Shown in pieces: positions 45,908 to 58,111 of a stretch of DNA of 64,000 nt. Under the pieces are notes generated by a model that ran no database searches, was not told the DNA's origin, and worked only from the letters and a program-made list of their open reading frames with translations. The DNA comes from Diphasiastrum complanatum. Its lineage: Eukaryota; Streptophyta; Lycopodiopsida; Lycopodiales; Lycopodiaceae. How positions within the stretch are numbered: the stretch's first letter is position 1; the number at the start of each line of letters is the position of its first letter. The stretch is from contig CM055113.1 in assembly GCA_029204225.1 (NCBI GenBank), positions 3,301,194 through 3,365,193 on the forward strand, in the 5' to 3' direction. The position numbers and the translations under genes were made by a program.

Positions 45908-46681
45908 TTGTATCCATCAAGCATAATTCAATGGCAACCTATACAATCCCTTGTCGGCATCATGGACGTTATTCATTCTGATATTGGTCTTCTACAATAC
46001 AAAAACTGCTCCACGATATCACTTTTGGATTTTTGTATTTTCTTCTATGATTCATTTTACACACCATCCAGTTTAGGTGGAAAATTAGAGGCGATATCAT
46101 TACCCTCTTTCTCAAGCGAAGAATGGATTCCTCCATATTCCACCATAGCAGAGAGCTTCCGATCAAGGTTTTTTATGGACAGTCAAAACTGTATGAAATG
46201 TAGCACAGGTTCAAAAAACAATAGATTGCACTGGTTTTTGCCTATTACAATTTTTGTTGGTTTTTTTGTTGAATGTAATATTCGTAGAATAGTGACAATG
46301 TTTATTTGTAGTGATTTAACAGACAATATGCTATCAAGCCTCCTTGATGATCATTGGGATAAAAAGAGTAATGGCAATATCGAGTGCATAGTTAATAGAT
46401 CGTCAATGAAATTTAGATATCTTATAGAAAAACAAGTGCTTTCTTTAACATTTTATTATAGAAGATGGTCCAAAGTTGGCAATGGATGGAAAGCATTGGA
46501 TCAGAATTTTACAGTGAATCATCAAGATCAAATAGAAATCCAAGTGAGGAAAAATAATTCTGCTCTACAACAATTGAGGTGGAAGAAGATTGGACACTCG
46601 ATCACATTCGATCAGAGCTTACATTGCTGCAATATGATATTCCTAAACACTTCTGTTTTCGAGTCAACGAGAGATTGGTAG
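45908..46681 (+). CDS. Unrecognised 257-codon ORF
   Basis: An intact frame starts MYPSSIIQWQPIQSLVGIMD and ends VFESTRDW. It is rich in aromatic residues and cysteine (HWFLPITIFVGFFVECNIRR is a hydrophobic stretch near residue 105). The C-terminal part (WSKVGNGWKALDQNFTVNHQ) faintly recalls a B3-type fold, but that is a weak resemblance only. No start-codon context or splice evidence settles the gene model. It lies just beyond the CACTA coding part, either outside the transposon or as captured cargo. Interval 46690-47600 after it shows no convincing gene. Confidence 0.45.
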   Translation: MYPSSIIQWQPIQSLVGIMDVIHSDIGLLQYKNCSTISLLDFCIFFYDSFYTPSSLGGKLEAISLPSFSSEEWIPPYSTIAESFRSRFFMDSQNCMKCSTGSKNNRLHWFLPITIFVGFFVECNIRRIVTMFICSDLTDNMLSSLLDDHWDKKSNGNIECIVNRSSMKFRYLIEKQVLSLTFYYRRWSKVGNGWKALDQNFTVNHQDQIEIQVRKNNSALQQLRWKKIGHSITFDQSLHCCNMIFLNTSVFESTRDW

Positions 46682-47604
46682 GTGTATGTGTATTTATTTC
46701 AGTACTTAGTGGTTTACTATTTAGGAATAGAAATTAGAAGTTTCCAGTTTCAATTGAAATTAGTGAGTGGAGAAAGAGAGAGAGAGCTGACTTCTGAGAG
46801 ACCTAAGACCACCATGCCGATGGGTAAGGGTCCCCTATGGGAGCACGTTATGTTACTGCATACTATGGCAGATCGGGCACTAAGAGATGGACGTGCCAAT
46901 ATTGTTATACACTTGCACGGGTGAGCCTATGCGCATCAAGGTGCATTTATTACGCTGAAGGGTTACGAGATTGTCCCTTGCATGCATTCTCCTAAAGTAC
47001 TATTCACTCCTGTTGCAGCGGATGAGGTTGGCCCTTTGAGGCTCAAAGGTAAACAATGAACACTCAACTCTCAGCTCTAGCCTCTCTCAGGTCTCAACTA
47101 TTGAACTAAGTAGTACGATTTCAATTTGCATTCCACGCCCACATGATAGATTATAATACATTCGTTTTTTGAAATTCGAAATTTGGTTTTTATCTAATAT
47201 CAGTACTCATCAATGTTTTAACGTTATGTCATTTAAACATCAAACTAGTAGAGACTTAAGTAATATCCTATATAGTATACTATATAGCCTACAGCCTATA
47301 GGTATACAGTGAAATGTAATAGGTATGCCGTAAAGTACAAACATTTAAGTGTCTTTTTCTTCTTGAGATTTAAATTTTGAAATTTGATTTTTGACGAACG
47401 ACTCAAAGACTCATGACTTGAGTCTTATAAAATGCCTAATTTGCTTCTTAAATCACCAAATTAGACTAATTTTTCTGGCAGATTGAGATCAAGATGTGAC
47501 CATGACAAAGCCAGAGGCTACCACATCAGCCCCCCTGGTCATCACCCCTCTCTTCTCATGGAGAGGTCAGAGCTCTAGTGAGCCAGGGCTTGGTATTTAG
47601 ACTT

Positions 47605-48613
47605 TTCAAAAACATTTGAATTAAAATGACTTTGAAATGAATTTCTCTGTCTAAAATGTAAATTGGCCTCAATTGCCAAATAAACAAATATAACCAAAAT
47701 TGACTAAACTAGTTGAAATCTCTTACATGTTGTAGCCTCCAATGAAGCTTTCCTAATGCATCAAAAAATTGGCCAAATCTAGTAAACCACTTTTGAAATC
47801 ACAATTGATTAAGTTCATAAACCTAATTTGAGTTTTGACCTACAAAAGATCAATTCTACATACACATAATACTTGATTTTCAAGTAGAAACTAGTCTAGC
47901 ATGCTCTAGAGATAGAAACTCTTCCAAATCTTTGATAAATGTGGATGATCCTTTCATAACCTACAACACAAGCTCTGATACCATGTGAATATTTTTTCAA
48001 TCATTAAGATCCAAAATCATCTCTCGATCTTTGGGTAGAAAGACAACACTATACTCATCAATGCCAATGTAGAAAACGAACATCTACCCAATGAAAGAGA
48101 TGAAAACTCAACTTGATCTTGATCAAACATCAAACATAAGATATAATGAAGTTGTTGTCTATACAAAAATAGTAAACTACTGTATTTTACACATGTGGAT
48201 CCGAATATCTACCAATCAAAGCATTCTACACACTATCACCAATATAGTGCACCAATGGATAGATGAATCCAAGAGAACTCATGAATAAGCATGAAATGGG
48301 ATGAGAGAGAGAGAATGCTTCTCTTCCCACATGTGTACATCTATATATAACAGATCCATGACTCATTAATGATTTTGGATTCTCTCCATAACAAAAAAAA
48401 TCCTATAATTAATGTGGACTAGATTCAATGTCTCCAACACTTAAATTTGAATCTACCAACTATTTTTCTCACTTTCCAAAAGTGGTAATTTAAAAACATT
48501 CGAACTAAAATAACTTTGAAATGTTTATCTCTAAGTCTAAGATGTAAATTGTCCTCAATTGTCAAATAAACAAATATGGCCAAATATGACTAAACTAGCT
48601 GAAATCTCTCACA
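47605..48613 (-). mobile_element. Internally deleted copia element: partial LTR, leader, LTR
   Basis: The LTR at 47984-48613 (TGTGAATATT to CTCTCACA) follows a tRNA-Met PBS (GCTCTGATACCA at 47972-47983, minus sense). To its left a leader of about 250 bp matches the leader of the copia relic at 23030-23270. Left of that, 47605-47727 matches only the end of the LTR (compare 48490-48613). All coding sequence is gone. It belongs to the family of 20853-23938. Confidence 0.75.
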
Positions 48614-49499
48614 AACATCTTCCAAAAGGTAGAAATGGGATTTCTTTTGGTTGTCCACACACATGAAGACATAGATTAGGTCTTTTTAGACTACATTGTA
48701 TCACTTGTCTGTAGCTATATTATACTAGGTCTAAGAGAAGCCTATTGAAGTGTGAGTTAACTCATGATAAACTCATGGTGAACTTCCATGTAGGAGTTAA
48801 TTCATCCTAATTAGCAAACATGTTTAGGCAAGGAAGAGGCCCTTTTTGAGTCCCAAAAGGACCCTAATGGAAGATGCAATAGCTATGGTAGATGTGCATA
48901 TTCGCAATCATGAGGCGAGTGTAAAACTAGTTTCCCATAAGGACAACAAGGATGCAGCCAATTTTGTGAACACAAAGGGCAAAAAGAAGGTACTCCATTC
49001 CTTGAAATCCATCTGGATGGAACACGATTTTGTGTCATCCTCACCGATGATTGGGACCCCGCAGCTTATCAGTCATGCTAAGAATAACCTATTGAAGGAG
49101 GAATCTTGTCAAGTGCCAGTTCACGAGATGCCAAAAACCATCAAAAATTAAACATTAGACGACGTAGTAATCATGCTGCCAAAAGCTCAACAAGAGCCTG
49201 ACATTAGGGCCCTTTTTGGACTAAATAAAAACTTTTCACTAATTATAATTAGTGTGAATGACGACATGTGTACAAATAAGAGTGACAATTGAGATGGAAT
49301 GGTCCATATGACATGGCACATCCAATGGTGTAAATAGATCTCCAAATTCTAGCCCACCCATTAATGCTCCTCTAACCCTACTTGCTCAACCCATAGTAAT
49401 GATGATAGGACAAGGCTCACTATTTAAATTTTAAATAGAAATATAATCATTTTTTCAAGCCCTTCAAAATTCATTTTTTAAGCTTAGAATATGTAACTA
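48614..49499. other. No convincing gene; one open frame of 101 codons
   Basis: 48846-49151 (+) opens MSPKRTLMEDAIAMVDVHIR and is basic and lysine-rich, with no recognised domain. It may be chance. Nothing else could be supported in this interval. Confidence 0.4.
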
Positions 49500-49955
49500 C
49501 TCAAGGTAGAGAAGCATGATTGGACCTTTTCCTCCTCAAAATTCTATTGGTTGAGTGACATATGAGCCCTTAATCTTGATTGGACCATTTTGATAGATTC
49601 TAGCTTTTTGATTGGTCACTAACTCTCTTGTCAACGCGTAGGGATGAGTCACACATCCAGCCTCAACTTGACAAATGTAAGTAGTCCAACCTAACTCAAG
49701 CTACCTCAGTTTCTACTTTTGTCCAAATCAAGCCTTAGATGTGTACTTGCACAAATGGCCTCTAATGCTAAAAAAGGCCCTATCACCTACTTACACATGG
49801 ATAGATGTCTCTAAAGCATCAAGTGCCCCTAACTTAACATGACTAAGTTACTTCTTACTATTTCCCACATGCGGGAACATGTTCCACACGTGTGAGATTT
49901 AATCTCGTACAAGAAAATACAAAGTATCCAAGCTAGATTTTGCCAAATTTCATGA
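49500..49955 (-). repeat. Inverted copy of the 24188-24640 LTR-like repeat
   Basis: Read on the minus strand it matches from TTTGGCAAAATCTAGC through CACACGTGTGGAACA to CCTCAAAATTCTATTGG. No coding end is attached here, so it may be a solo LTR or fragment. Confidence 0.75.
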
Positions 49956-50647
49956 AGTTCATTACAAGGGTACCAATTATTGAAGTGCGAACGTTCAAGC
50001 AGCATGTGAAACTTATAGTGAAAACATATTTCAAGCTGGCTAGCTTGGTACCCATATAATCTACGGCTCACCTAATGATTCTATGGAAATATACCAATCC
50101 AGACACTAAATTAGTTAGTGTATGAAGTTGCTAGAAACTAACTAGTATAGGTTTCATGTGACATCAGAATGTGACATGATCTTTGGATGTTTAAATCGAA
50201 ACAAAAGGGCACTGTAAATTTCTTTTATCTTGTATGTACTTTCTCATGTGCAAAAGTTATGGAATTTCAAATTTTGAGATAGATAAAGAAGGCATCAAAA
50301 AGCCACATTTCGGGATGGAAAAGACGATGTGATTGAATGAGTAAGAGTGAAGTCACTGCTAAGTAGCTTGCAAGTTGAAAAAAAACAAAACAGATAACAA
50401 GAAAACTGAGATTGAAACTACTATAAGGTGACAAAGTTAGTGGTAAACAACAAAACAAAGACACTAAGATTGAATAGCAGGAAGCTGCATAGGGGGGATA
50501 GGCGTTGCTGCCAGGAGCAACAGACTGGTGGACTGATGACAAAAGCAACTTGGGAGCCCAGTGATTAGGCTCCATGCAGCTGTGGGTAGAAATTCAAGAG
50601 TCAAAATGGAAAGATGATACCAGCAGAAGTCTGAAGCTGGTTGCATG

Positions 50648-50690
<43 letters not shown>

Positions 50691-50978
50691 CAGCAATTGA
50701 CCGGACATCTAAAGTCGAAAACAAATGATACATAGCCACTGCAAGTACATCTTCAAGATTCCTATTACTATTTTGCTTCGGATTTTGAATAATTTCCATT
50801 ACACTGATTTCCAAAATCTGGAGAGCATATTCAGCGATCACTACCGAAGCTCACACAAGGTTTCTGTTTGTGTGTCAAAAATCCTCAACAAAAACACTAG
50901 AGTTTATGAAATTTTTTGAAGCAAAGGTCAAAATGAAATGACAGACAGTCTTTAACTCTCTTGAATAATTAATAAGAA
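49956..50978. other. 3' flank of the helicase gene, no gene seen
   Basis: It contains a GA microsatellite (50651-50686, 18 units). Open frames across it are low-complexity shadows. I see no canonical AATAAA just after the helicase stop; TTAATTATTC-type AT-rich sequence follows it. Confidence 0.5.
50651..50686. repeat. GA microsatellite, 18 units
   Basis: A perfect GA run 36 bp long. Confidence 0.95.
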
Positions 50979-52551
50979 TTAGAGACGCATAAGAAAACCA
51001 ACTTCTTCAACACGCATTAGCCTTTGCTGCTCCTGGGATTTACCAAAGGCAGCCTGGGCAAACTGTCTTTTCCTTTCTTGCAGGTCCAATATGCGCTCTT
51101 CAATGCTGTCGGCAACAATCAACCTAAAAATATGCACCTCCCTTGTCTGACCAAGCCTATGCACCCGATCCATAGCTTGTTCATCAACAGCTGGATTCCA
51201 CCACGGGTCTAGCATGTATACATGTGAGGCTGATGTAAGATTGAAGCCAGTGCCAGCTGCCTTTAAAGTTAACAAAAAAACAGTGGGAGATTTTGACTTT
51301 GATGATTTAAAGGCCTGGAGTGCTTCTTCCCACTTTGTGTTAGACATGCTACCATCAATCCGTACAATTTTAAACCCTGCATCTTTCAAAGGTTGCTGAG
51401 CAAATGTTAGCATCTTGGCAAACTGTGAAAATACTACTGACTTAATTAAGGGGTCCCTTTCCCGTGTTTCTTGTAACAGGCTAATAAGAGCATCAATCTT
51501 AGCACTGCTCTTCACATGGCTGTCCGTGACGGACTCAGTTTCTGCTTCATCCAATGGAGCTGAAAAAACATCGGAATCTGTCAAAGCAAATCGACATAAA
51601 GGGCAGCTCTTCTTGTCACACATAAGTGTTTTCTGAATGCATCGTTGGCAAAACACATGTGCACAACGTGTAATAACTGCAGAATGTGGGGGTGAGAGGC
51701 AGATAGGGCAGTCAAATTCTTCCCCAGTTTGAGCTAGCAGCTTCTGTAGCAACTCTGGGCTTGCTAATGAGGGTCCTGCAGAACATAAAATACCAGGATA
51801 AGTGTTACACCAAGAAATAGATAGTTCATAAAAACAATTAAACACAGCTGGTTACTTCCTATTCCTGAATGCCATTCTCAAGAGGTGCTGTAAGGTTATA
51901 AATTCATTGAGGTTTTGGTGAAGCAGCAACATATATCTCAATATTTAGATACAATGCCAGCCAACTAACCCATAGCTCAGCAACGATGGCTATGTTTACA
52001 TGTACATTGTCTAATATTTCCATTCCATTTTCAACAGACTTTAGGACTTGGTCCTTCAGGCACAAACAATCATTGGACCTTTTGTATTTATTATTTGACA
52101 ATTGACCTAGTGGTCAGGGCCCAAGGTAATAGGTCCCAAAACCTAACCTTAATTGAGCTCCAAAAGGTTATAAATAAATTCAAGGTCCTTTACGAATGAC
52201 AGTTTGAAAGTCAGTTCGTGGTCTACTAGCATAGTCTAGCATACTTCAGTAGCTTTTGTTACAAAACTGGTAACTTTCATCTTTGGTACATATATACTCA
52301 ATACTCAAAGCTACTACCTGACATGCTGACAACAAGGCCACACAGTTTGACACAGACTTTGTAAATGTGCACAAAAAAAGCAAAGCACTACCTCAATAGG
52401 TATAAATTTTAAACTTGTATAGATATCACTCAGTTTGTCTGTGGTACATTTACAAAAGCCCATAAAGGACATCACAAACCCACCTGCCTTGGGCTCATTC
52501 AAGCATCAAGTAAACAGAAAAATTCAGACCCCCGGTCCCTGATTCCTTGCC

Positions 52552-52608
<57 letters not shown>

Positions 52609-54777
52609 TGAACGTGGCGAAGGCCTGTTGGACTTGGAGAACTTCTTGAAATAAGGAGATTTCAATGGAAGCGACACAGTGGTGGTAAAAATTGTGATGC
52701 AACCATAAGTCCATAAAGCGATGATCTCTTGCTTGATATACAAGGGCAAGATGATTTGGGTATGTTGGTGAAGGAGGATGGAAGAGATGCATGCAAGAGG
52801 TAGCGAGGTTTCTCCCTTGTGTTCAAAGGATTCGAAAGCAGATGGGGAGGAATGAGTGGATTGATCTGATGCATCTAGAATCGCAACAGGGTCCCAGTGA
52901 GGGGAAGCGCAATAACAATAGAGTGGGAATCCCTATTAGGCATACATTCAGCTCACTGATAAATACCGAAAAGTGTAGATTTCTCTTACGCGGTTTTCGA
53001 GGTAAAAGAAAAACAAGCTCACAAATGATTCTCAAATGTTAAATGCAATAGAATTTCATCAAGCAAACAAGACTTCTAAATAGATCACATGTGCTATCAG
53101 CTGACCAGCAGGACCTCAATGTGTTTGGACTCCTCATTCAGCAACTTTGATATTTAAAATATTTGTTTGGACAGTCTAGTTGTATGATACCTTGACTACT
53201 GGAAGCAGCGGCAAGCAAATCAGCATGTTCGGGACAGAGGGCAGCATGATCACATATTTGACGAAGCCTCAAAATGATGCTCAAGACGTGGGCATAGTTC
53301 TGAAGGGTGGTTCCAGCTTCTAGGTAGTTCCCCACCAAATTCTTTCCTTTCAGCTCCATTTGATCATATATACGACGATGCTCCGATGAAAGTTCCACAG
53401 GATAAACCGTCACAACTTTTGGGGGTAATTCAACCAACCGGTGCCCATCAATCTCCGTTTCTTTTGTTCTACGAAGTGCGATAGCCGACATGAGAACCTG
53501 ATGGAGAACCATATGGAAGCATTAACTTTAAAGCCTCGCTAGACGTCTTTCTAGCTTATCTATGACCTGAGCATATATGCAAAACGTTTCTCATAGAATC
53601 AGGCATTCTCTAATAAAACATATTTAACTCTTACTCATGAAGGAAGCATTCTGTAAAATCTTCTGTACGTATTTAATGCACTTGGCATTACCTGAAGACG
53701 GGAAAATCCGCTTCTTTCTCCACTTAAAAGAGGTCTTTGTATTGTGCGTGTCCAGAAATACCTATCGTTAAGTGGCTGCAGTTTAAGAAACATCATGAGG
53801 CTGAACAGATCCTTACAACTATTTTGTATTGGTGTTCCAGTTACAGCCCACCTTCTATCAGCTTCCAAAGATACCGCAGCTCTAGTCTGCTGAGCACTGG
53901 GACTTTTCACAAGGTGAGCCTCATCAAGAATCACGCGTAACCAGTGAACCTTTTTAAGAAGGGAATTGGGAAGATTTCTTTCTTTTGCTAGAATACCATA
54001 TGTTGTCAACACAGCGTCGTTAGATGCTAGAGTTTTGGCATCCTTAGCACGGTCAGCTCCATGGTAGAGATGAACATCCAAGCTTCCTTCTCGAGTGTGC
54101 TCACTAAGCTGCTCAACCCAATTGGACAGCACTGTCAGTGGGCATACTACCAATGTAGCACGTGGACCCCCCAGCTTAGGTGGACACGGGGATGGATCAG
54201 CAATGCTCAAAGACTTATCTGCAAGCTTGAGTGTGCCTTTCTTGCTTCTATTTTCTTTCTCTTCCAGCTTTTTTCTCTTCTTAGAAGGATTGGCATCTTC
54301 ATCAGGTTTTGGCACGGGACTCTGAACTATATCAACAACAGGAGGGAGCACTGCACCAGGCTTATTTGTTGCAATAAGAGCAAGTAACTCGAGGGTCTTG
54401 CCAAGACCCATGTCATCTGCCAGAATACCGCCACGCAAGGCATTTGGCCGATCTTCTGAGGAAATATTTAAAATTGTGTTTTTGTAGATTATCTCTTTGC
54501 TGCCTTTTTCAATCTCTGCTTCCCTAAAGGGTGGAAGGCCTGAACCGTTCTCTCTTTCAACCATCCAAACCAAAGCTTCTTTCTGATGCTGCATAAGCTT
54601 ACAAGTAATAACTGAGGATGGCTCCATGCTCTGGCGCTTGCTAGACGACTGAATCAATGTCTCAAACATGCTATCAATTTTGCGCTTTCGCTCTTCCGGA
54701 ATATCATCCTCCTTATTTGTATCATCCTCATCATCACTCAACTCTTCAGTAAATGGGAAAGGCGTCTGCCTATGCAT
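50979..54777 (-). CDS. HLTF/RAD5-like SWI2/SNF2 helicase with RING finger, HIRAN absent
   Basis: Three exons give about 729 residues: 54777-53692, 53497-53191 and 51775-50979. Each junction has GT-AG, and the phases agree (0, then 1). Exon 1 starts MHRQTPFPFTEEL and holds Walker A DDMGLGKT (K127), VVCPLTVLSNW, DEAH (285-288) and TGTPIQNS. Exon 2 has ALRRTKETEIDGHRLVELPP. Exon 3 has a C3HC4 RING (C487-C525: CPIC, HVFCQRC, CPLC) and the second helicase lobe with GSMS, LKAAGTGFNLT and DRVHRLGQT. Family members (human HLTF, yeast Rad5, plant SMARCA3-like proteins) remodel stalled forks and ubiquitinate PCNA in the nucleus. A basic PSKKRKKL near 165-171 may be a nuclear signal. Plant relatives usually begin with HIRAN; here residue 28 passes directly into RKRKID, and the paralogue at 25947-27872 still encodes it. 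All motor and RING residues look intact. Confidence 0.92.
52557..52606. repeat. GA microsatellite, 25 units, in helicase intron 2
   Basis: A perfect 50-bp GA run inside the 1415-bp intron (53190-51776). The rest of that intron shows no gene. Confidence 0.95.
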
Positions 54778-55490
54778 ACTGCTACTCACAATTGTTTAAC
54801 ACCGAACCCTGAACCCTGAAACACGCTAAATTCCAATATCGCCTTCCGTGAAACACAGTCCTCTGGAGCTACCTTTGAATTGTGAAGCCGGTGAAGCTGG
54901 CAGGCAGGCAGGCAGCGAATGTGTTGTAGAGCGCTTGGCGAAAGAGAGATCAGAGCGTCGGGAACGGAGGAAAGAAAAACTGCCACAAAATCAAAAGTTT
55001 AAACTTCCGCTCCTGTTTTGGTGTGTCATCGAAGGTGAACGTGAAAAAATGAAAACCTGAGCTAAAGTTTAAACCTGAGCTAGTGTTTGGGTGCGTCATT
55101 TAAAAACGAATATCGCACTATTCATAACCCTAGTTTCTAGGGTAACACTACATTAGTTCTTTCCAAGTGTTGGGCAGGTATGTAGGGTCTTGCGTGGTAT
55201 CAGCCTGGTATTAAAGAGCATACCATTTTGGTTATTTACTTTTTCAATACCTAGAAAAGGTGCATATTCTTGTGTATTGGCTTTGGAAACCTGGCTAGAG
55301 TGGTCTAGGCTCGGGCAATACTAGGGATACACCATAACCTGATCAAATTTGTCCCCTTTACCCTGTGCCACCAGTGTATCAAATCATGATATTAAAATTT
55401 ATTAATATCAGCATTAAATAAGACATTATTGAGATGCAGTTTTCATTGATTATGGTAGTCTTACAATGTACGCATGCCCATCAATCCTTC
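53225..55490. repeat. Segmental duplication, right copy
   Basis: This is the same-orientation partner of 25947-28630. It lacks about 416 bp of HIRAN coding sequence and about 60 bp of 5' leader present in the left copy, and it keeps 39 bp of linker that the left copy lacks. It extends upstream of the gene through TGGGCAGGTATGTAGGGTCT to CATGCCCATCAAT. Confidence 0.88.
54996..55110 (-). promoter_or_regulatory. Duplicated upstream element of the helicase gene
   Basis: AGTTTAAAC, a GCTCCTGTTT/GCTAGTGTTT word and GTG.GTCAT occur twice, 70 bp apart (54996 and 55066), about 220-330 bp upstream of the ATG. The left gene copy has the same pair near 28150 and 28247. Their role is a guess: promoter or transcript start region. 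Confidence 0.35.
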
Positions 55491-56840
55491 CAAAAATGGA
55501 GTTTTTGGATGCATTTGTAGACGTTTTTTCGCCTTTCACCTTTCAATTGTGGCGTCATCTATCATGTATTGCTACTTGCTATGTTCTCCATTGGCACTCC
55601 ATCTACTCCATCCTCCATTCGTGCACTCTCCATTCTCCTTTGCTAGTTCTTGCATTCTTGCTTCTTGCATCTTTTTCGCTGTCCATGCTGTATCTCCATC
55701 CTCATTTGTGGTTTGTTGGTTCTAGCATTCTTGCATTCTGGTGCTCTCATTCGTCTCCATTCTGACGCTCTCATTCATCTCCATTCGCCATTCTAGCTAC
55801 TGGTGTCAATGTTGCTGGCTATTGCGCTCATCTTTGCTAGCTATTACGCTTATCTTTGTTGGATTCCAAAAAGATGCAACCTCGATAATAGGGTCGAAAA
55901 TCGTCCAAAATGTTGTAGTGATAGATAGAGATTAACAGAACTCTTGACAAGTCAAGACCAATAAGTCAAGACCAAAACTTTTAAAACCCTTTATTCATAA
56001 AATCAACAAGAAAAAACATAGCTGAAAAGTATATAGTACTAATAAAGCATCGTAAAGCAAAACCTATTTCAAAACATCCACTACCACCATCCCACCACAC
56101 AAAACTGCGCAAGTTAGCATAGTGAGGAAGACGTGCCAATGCTGAATGTCAGTTGTTATCCATGTACAAAATAAGTTTACTTAACTAATCAACATGCAAT
56201 GTAAATGAAATCTCATAGTCCAATCTTCCCTTACTGAAAAATGCTTATAGCGATAGGCCGAACAATATCGTTACCATATCAGGGCGAGTGCATGTTGATC
56301 AGTGTAATGGTTTTGGTCCTTATCTTTTAATTTAATTAATCATTATGCATTTGAAAATAAACTGTATAAACTATGTAGCATATCGTAAACAAACAAGTAG
56401 CTTCGATCGGTACATGAAGTGTGGGGCAAATCCATGCCATACCAATACTCATACTTGTCGTAATTTCTTGTACAATTCTTGTAACTTCTTGAGCATATCC
56501 ATGCTTTCCAAGAGTCCGCAAGCTATCTGATTGTTTTACTTATTTTAAACCTTAATCGTGTCTTAAAAAAATAGTATAACACAATATCTGCATGCATAAA
56601 CAATAGAGTTCGTAACCACTCATTCATACTAGGATTAGGGCAAATCTAGGCCATTCCAATCCCTATGAATGTAGAAGCTCTTTGCACATCTCCATGTACT
56701 TCTAAGAATTTTTTTAAAATTACGTTAACAATCCCTTAATAAACTAAGAACATCATTATCATCATTGAGGGTTACAATAGTACCTACGATAAGCAATGAT
56801 TCTATATGTTAAGGCAATACTTGATTGAGCAAAGGACATG
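55491..56840. other. No gene seen
   Basis: 55460-55860 is pyrimidine-rich, with repeated CATTCTTGCATTCT and CTCTCATTC words and open frames that look like by-products of that composition. 55860-56840 is AT-rich and without a supported feature. Confidence 0.5.
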
Positions 56841-57188
56841 TTAAAACCGGTGATCACAAGGAAGGACAAGCAAGAGCCTATATGTGGAGACAATAATCAA
56901 TGCATTAAACTCACTAGACAATGCTATCTTGACATCTCTTATGCCACTAAGATCATTTCTTGTAACAATAATATCATTAACATTTAAAACCATAATAATG
57001 ATCTTACCATCATTACATTTGACATACAATGAAGACACATAAGAGTTTATCACAAATCCAATTGAGTTGAGATAGATATGCAACTTAAAGTACCAACCTC
57101 TAGGTGCTTGCTTGAGTCGATAGAAACTCTTCTTCAAGAGACACACTTTGAAATTGATTGCGTTTAACATCCACCCGTGTGGGATCAA
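56841..57188 (-). pseudogene. Copia reverse transcriptase fragment
   Basis: The minus strand reads KVCLLKKSFYRLKQAPRGWY then LNVNDIIVT where YVDD is expected, so two catalytic-box residues are altered. It is a fragment of about 115 codons without neighbours from the same element. Confidence 0.8.
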
Positions 57189-57486
57189 GCTATGTACATA
57201 AAATCATGAATCCAAAGCTAGAATTTTGTCAATTTTAACACTTTGACCTATGAAAAAACGAGCAACCAACTTCTTTTTAATAATTAATGTCGGTTTTGCA
57301 TAGTCGGAGACATTCATACTAGCAATCTTGATGGAAAAATTTTCCATGTGGAAATTTAAATAGCAAAATATGGTGTGATGATGGATTCTTGAAATTTGGC
57401 TATTGGTCAAGAAGTGAGATCAAGTAATAATGAGAATGGATTTACCAAGAAGGTAAATCGATTTTGATAAAAGAGCTTGAAAGGCA

Positions 57487-58111
57487 TTGTGCCTTATCAA
57501 CACGTTGATAGATAATAACTTAATACCATACATTAGTGTTGCCACCTCACCAATTCAAGCATGGAGAACATTGCAATCCATGTTCCAATTTACACCGTCA
57601 ATACAAATATTGATCTTGAAGCAAAGGTTTTACATGATGAAAATGAGTGAAGTTCAGACCATGATGAAATACTTGACAAGATTAAGAAGGTACATGATTA
57701 ACTATGTAATCCAAGAAATCATTGATCATGTGGATATAGAGAGTATACACTCAATGGATTATTAGCATCTTGTGAGAACTTGGTGACCACACTATTGGTG
57801 TGGGAAAGTACACTCTCTTGATGAAAATTTTGGAATTCTATTACAAGAGAAGTTAAGGTTATACATTTACAATGAAGTCTTTCTCAAAAAGTGGAGGAAA
57901 CAAGCCAACCACTAACTATATAATAAGGTTAATGGACAAAGAAAAGGAAATGGTTCCCATGTCAGAGAAAAGGTCATTGTCGTGTGTCAAACCGAGTCAA
58001 ATAGCCATAGTAATGAAACTAGAGCTAGAATCAAGAGAAACACAATGCAATCATGTTGATATAGCCATAAAACACAAATCACAAATAAAACTCCATGGAA
58101 TCAGGAATTAG
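57487..58111 (+). pseudogene. Copia gag fragment
   Basis: 57487-57765 encodes a UBN2-like Gag core (TSPIQAWRTLQSMFQFTPSI, MMKYLTRLRRYMINYVIQEI). After a stop and shift, ESTLSLDENFGILLQEKLRL continues it, the usual Gag region before the knuckle. The later frame 57872-58111 is shared with 25637-25879. No knuckle or pol follows. Confidence 0.65.

Noticed and set aside
46262-46320. Right CACTA end at TTTGTAGTG (about 46306)
   Set aside because: The flanking trinucleotide does not match TGC, the terminal repeat does not extend beyond a few bases, and it falls inside the 257-codon ORF.
50267-50841. Minus-strand frames of 102-125 codons
   Set aside because: They run through a GA microsatellite that translates to Leu-Ser repeats, and no domain is visible.
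52495-52874. Leu-Ser-rich frames in helicase intron 2
   Set aside because: Generated by the (GA)25 microsatellite. The exon phases on both sides agree without them.
55466-55765. Hydrophobic plus-strand frames of 83-99 codons
   Set aside because: A pyrimidine-rich tract naturally yields Leu/Ser/Phe-rich frames in all registers. There is no other support.
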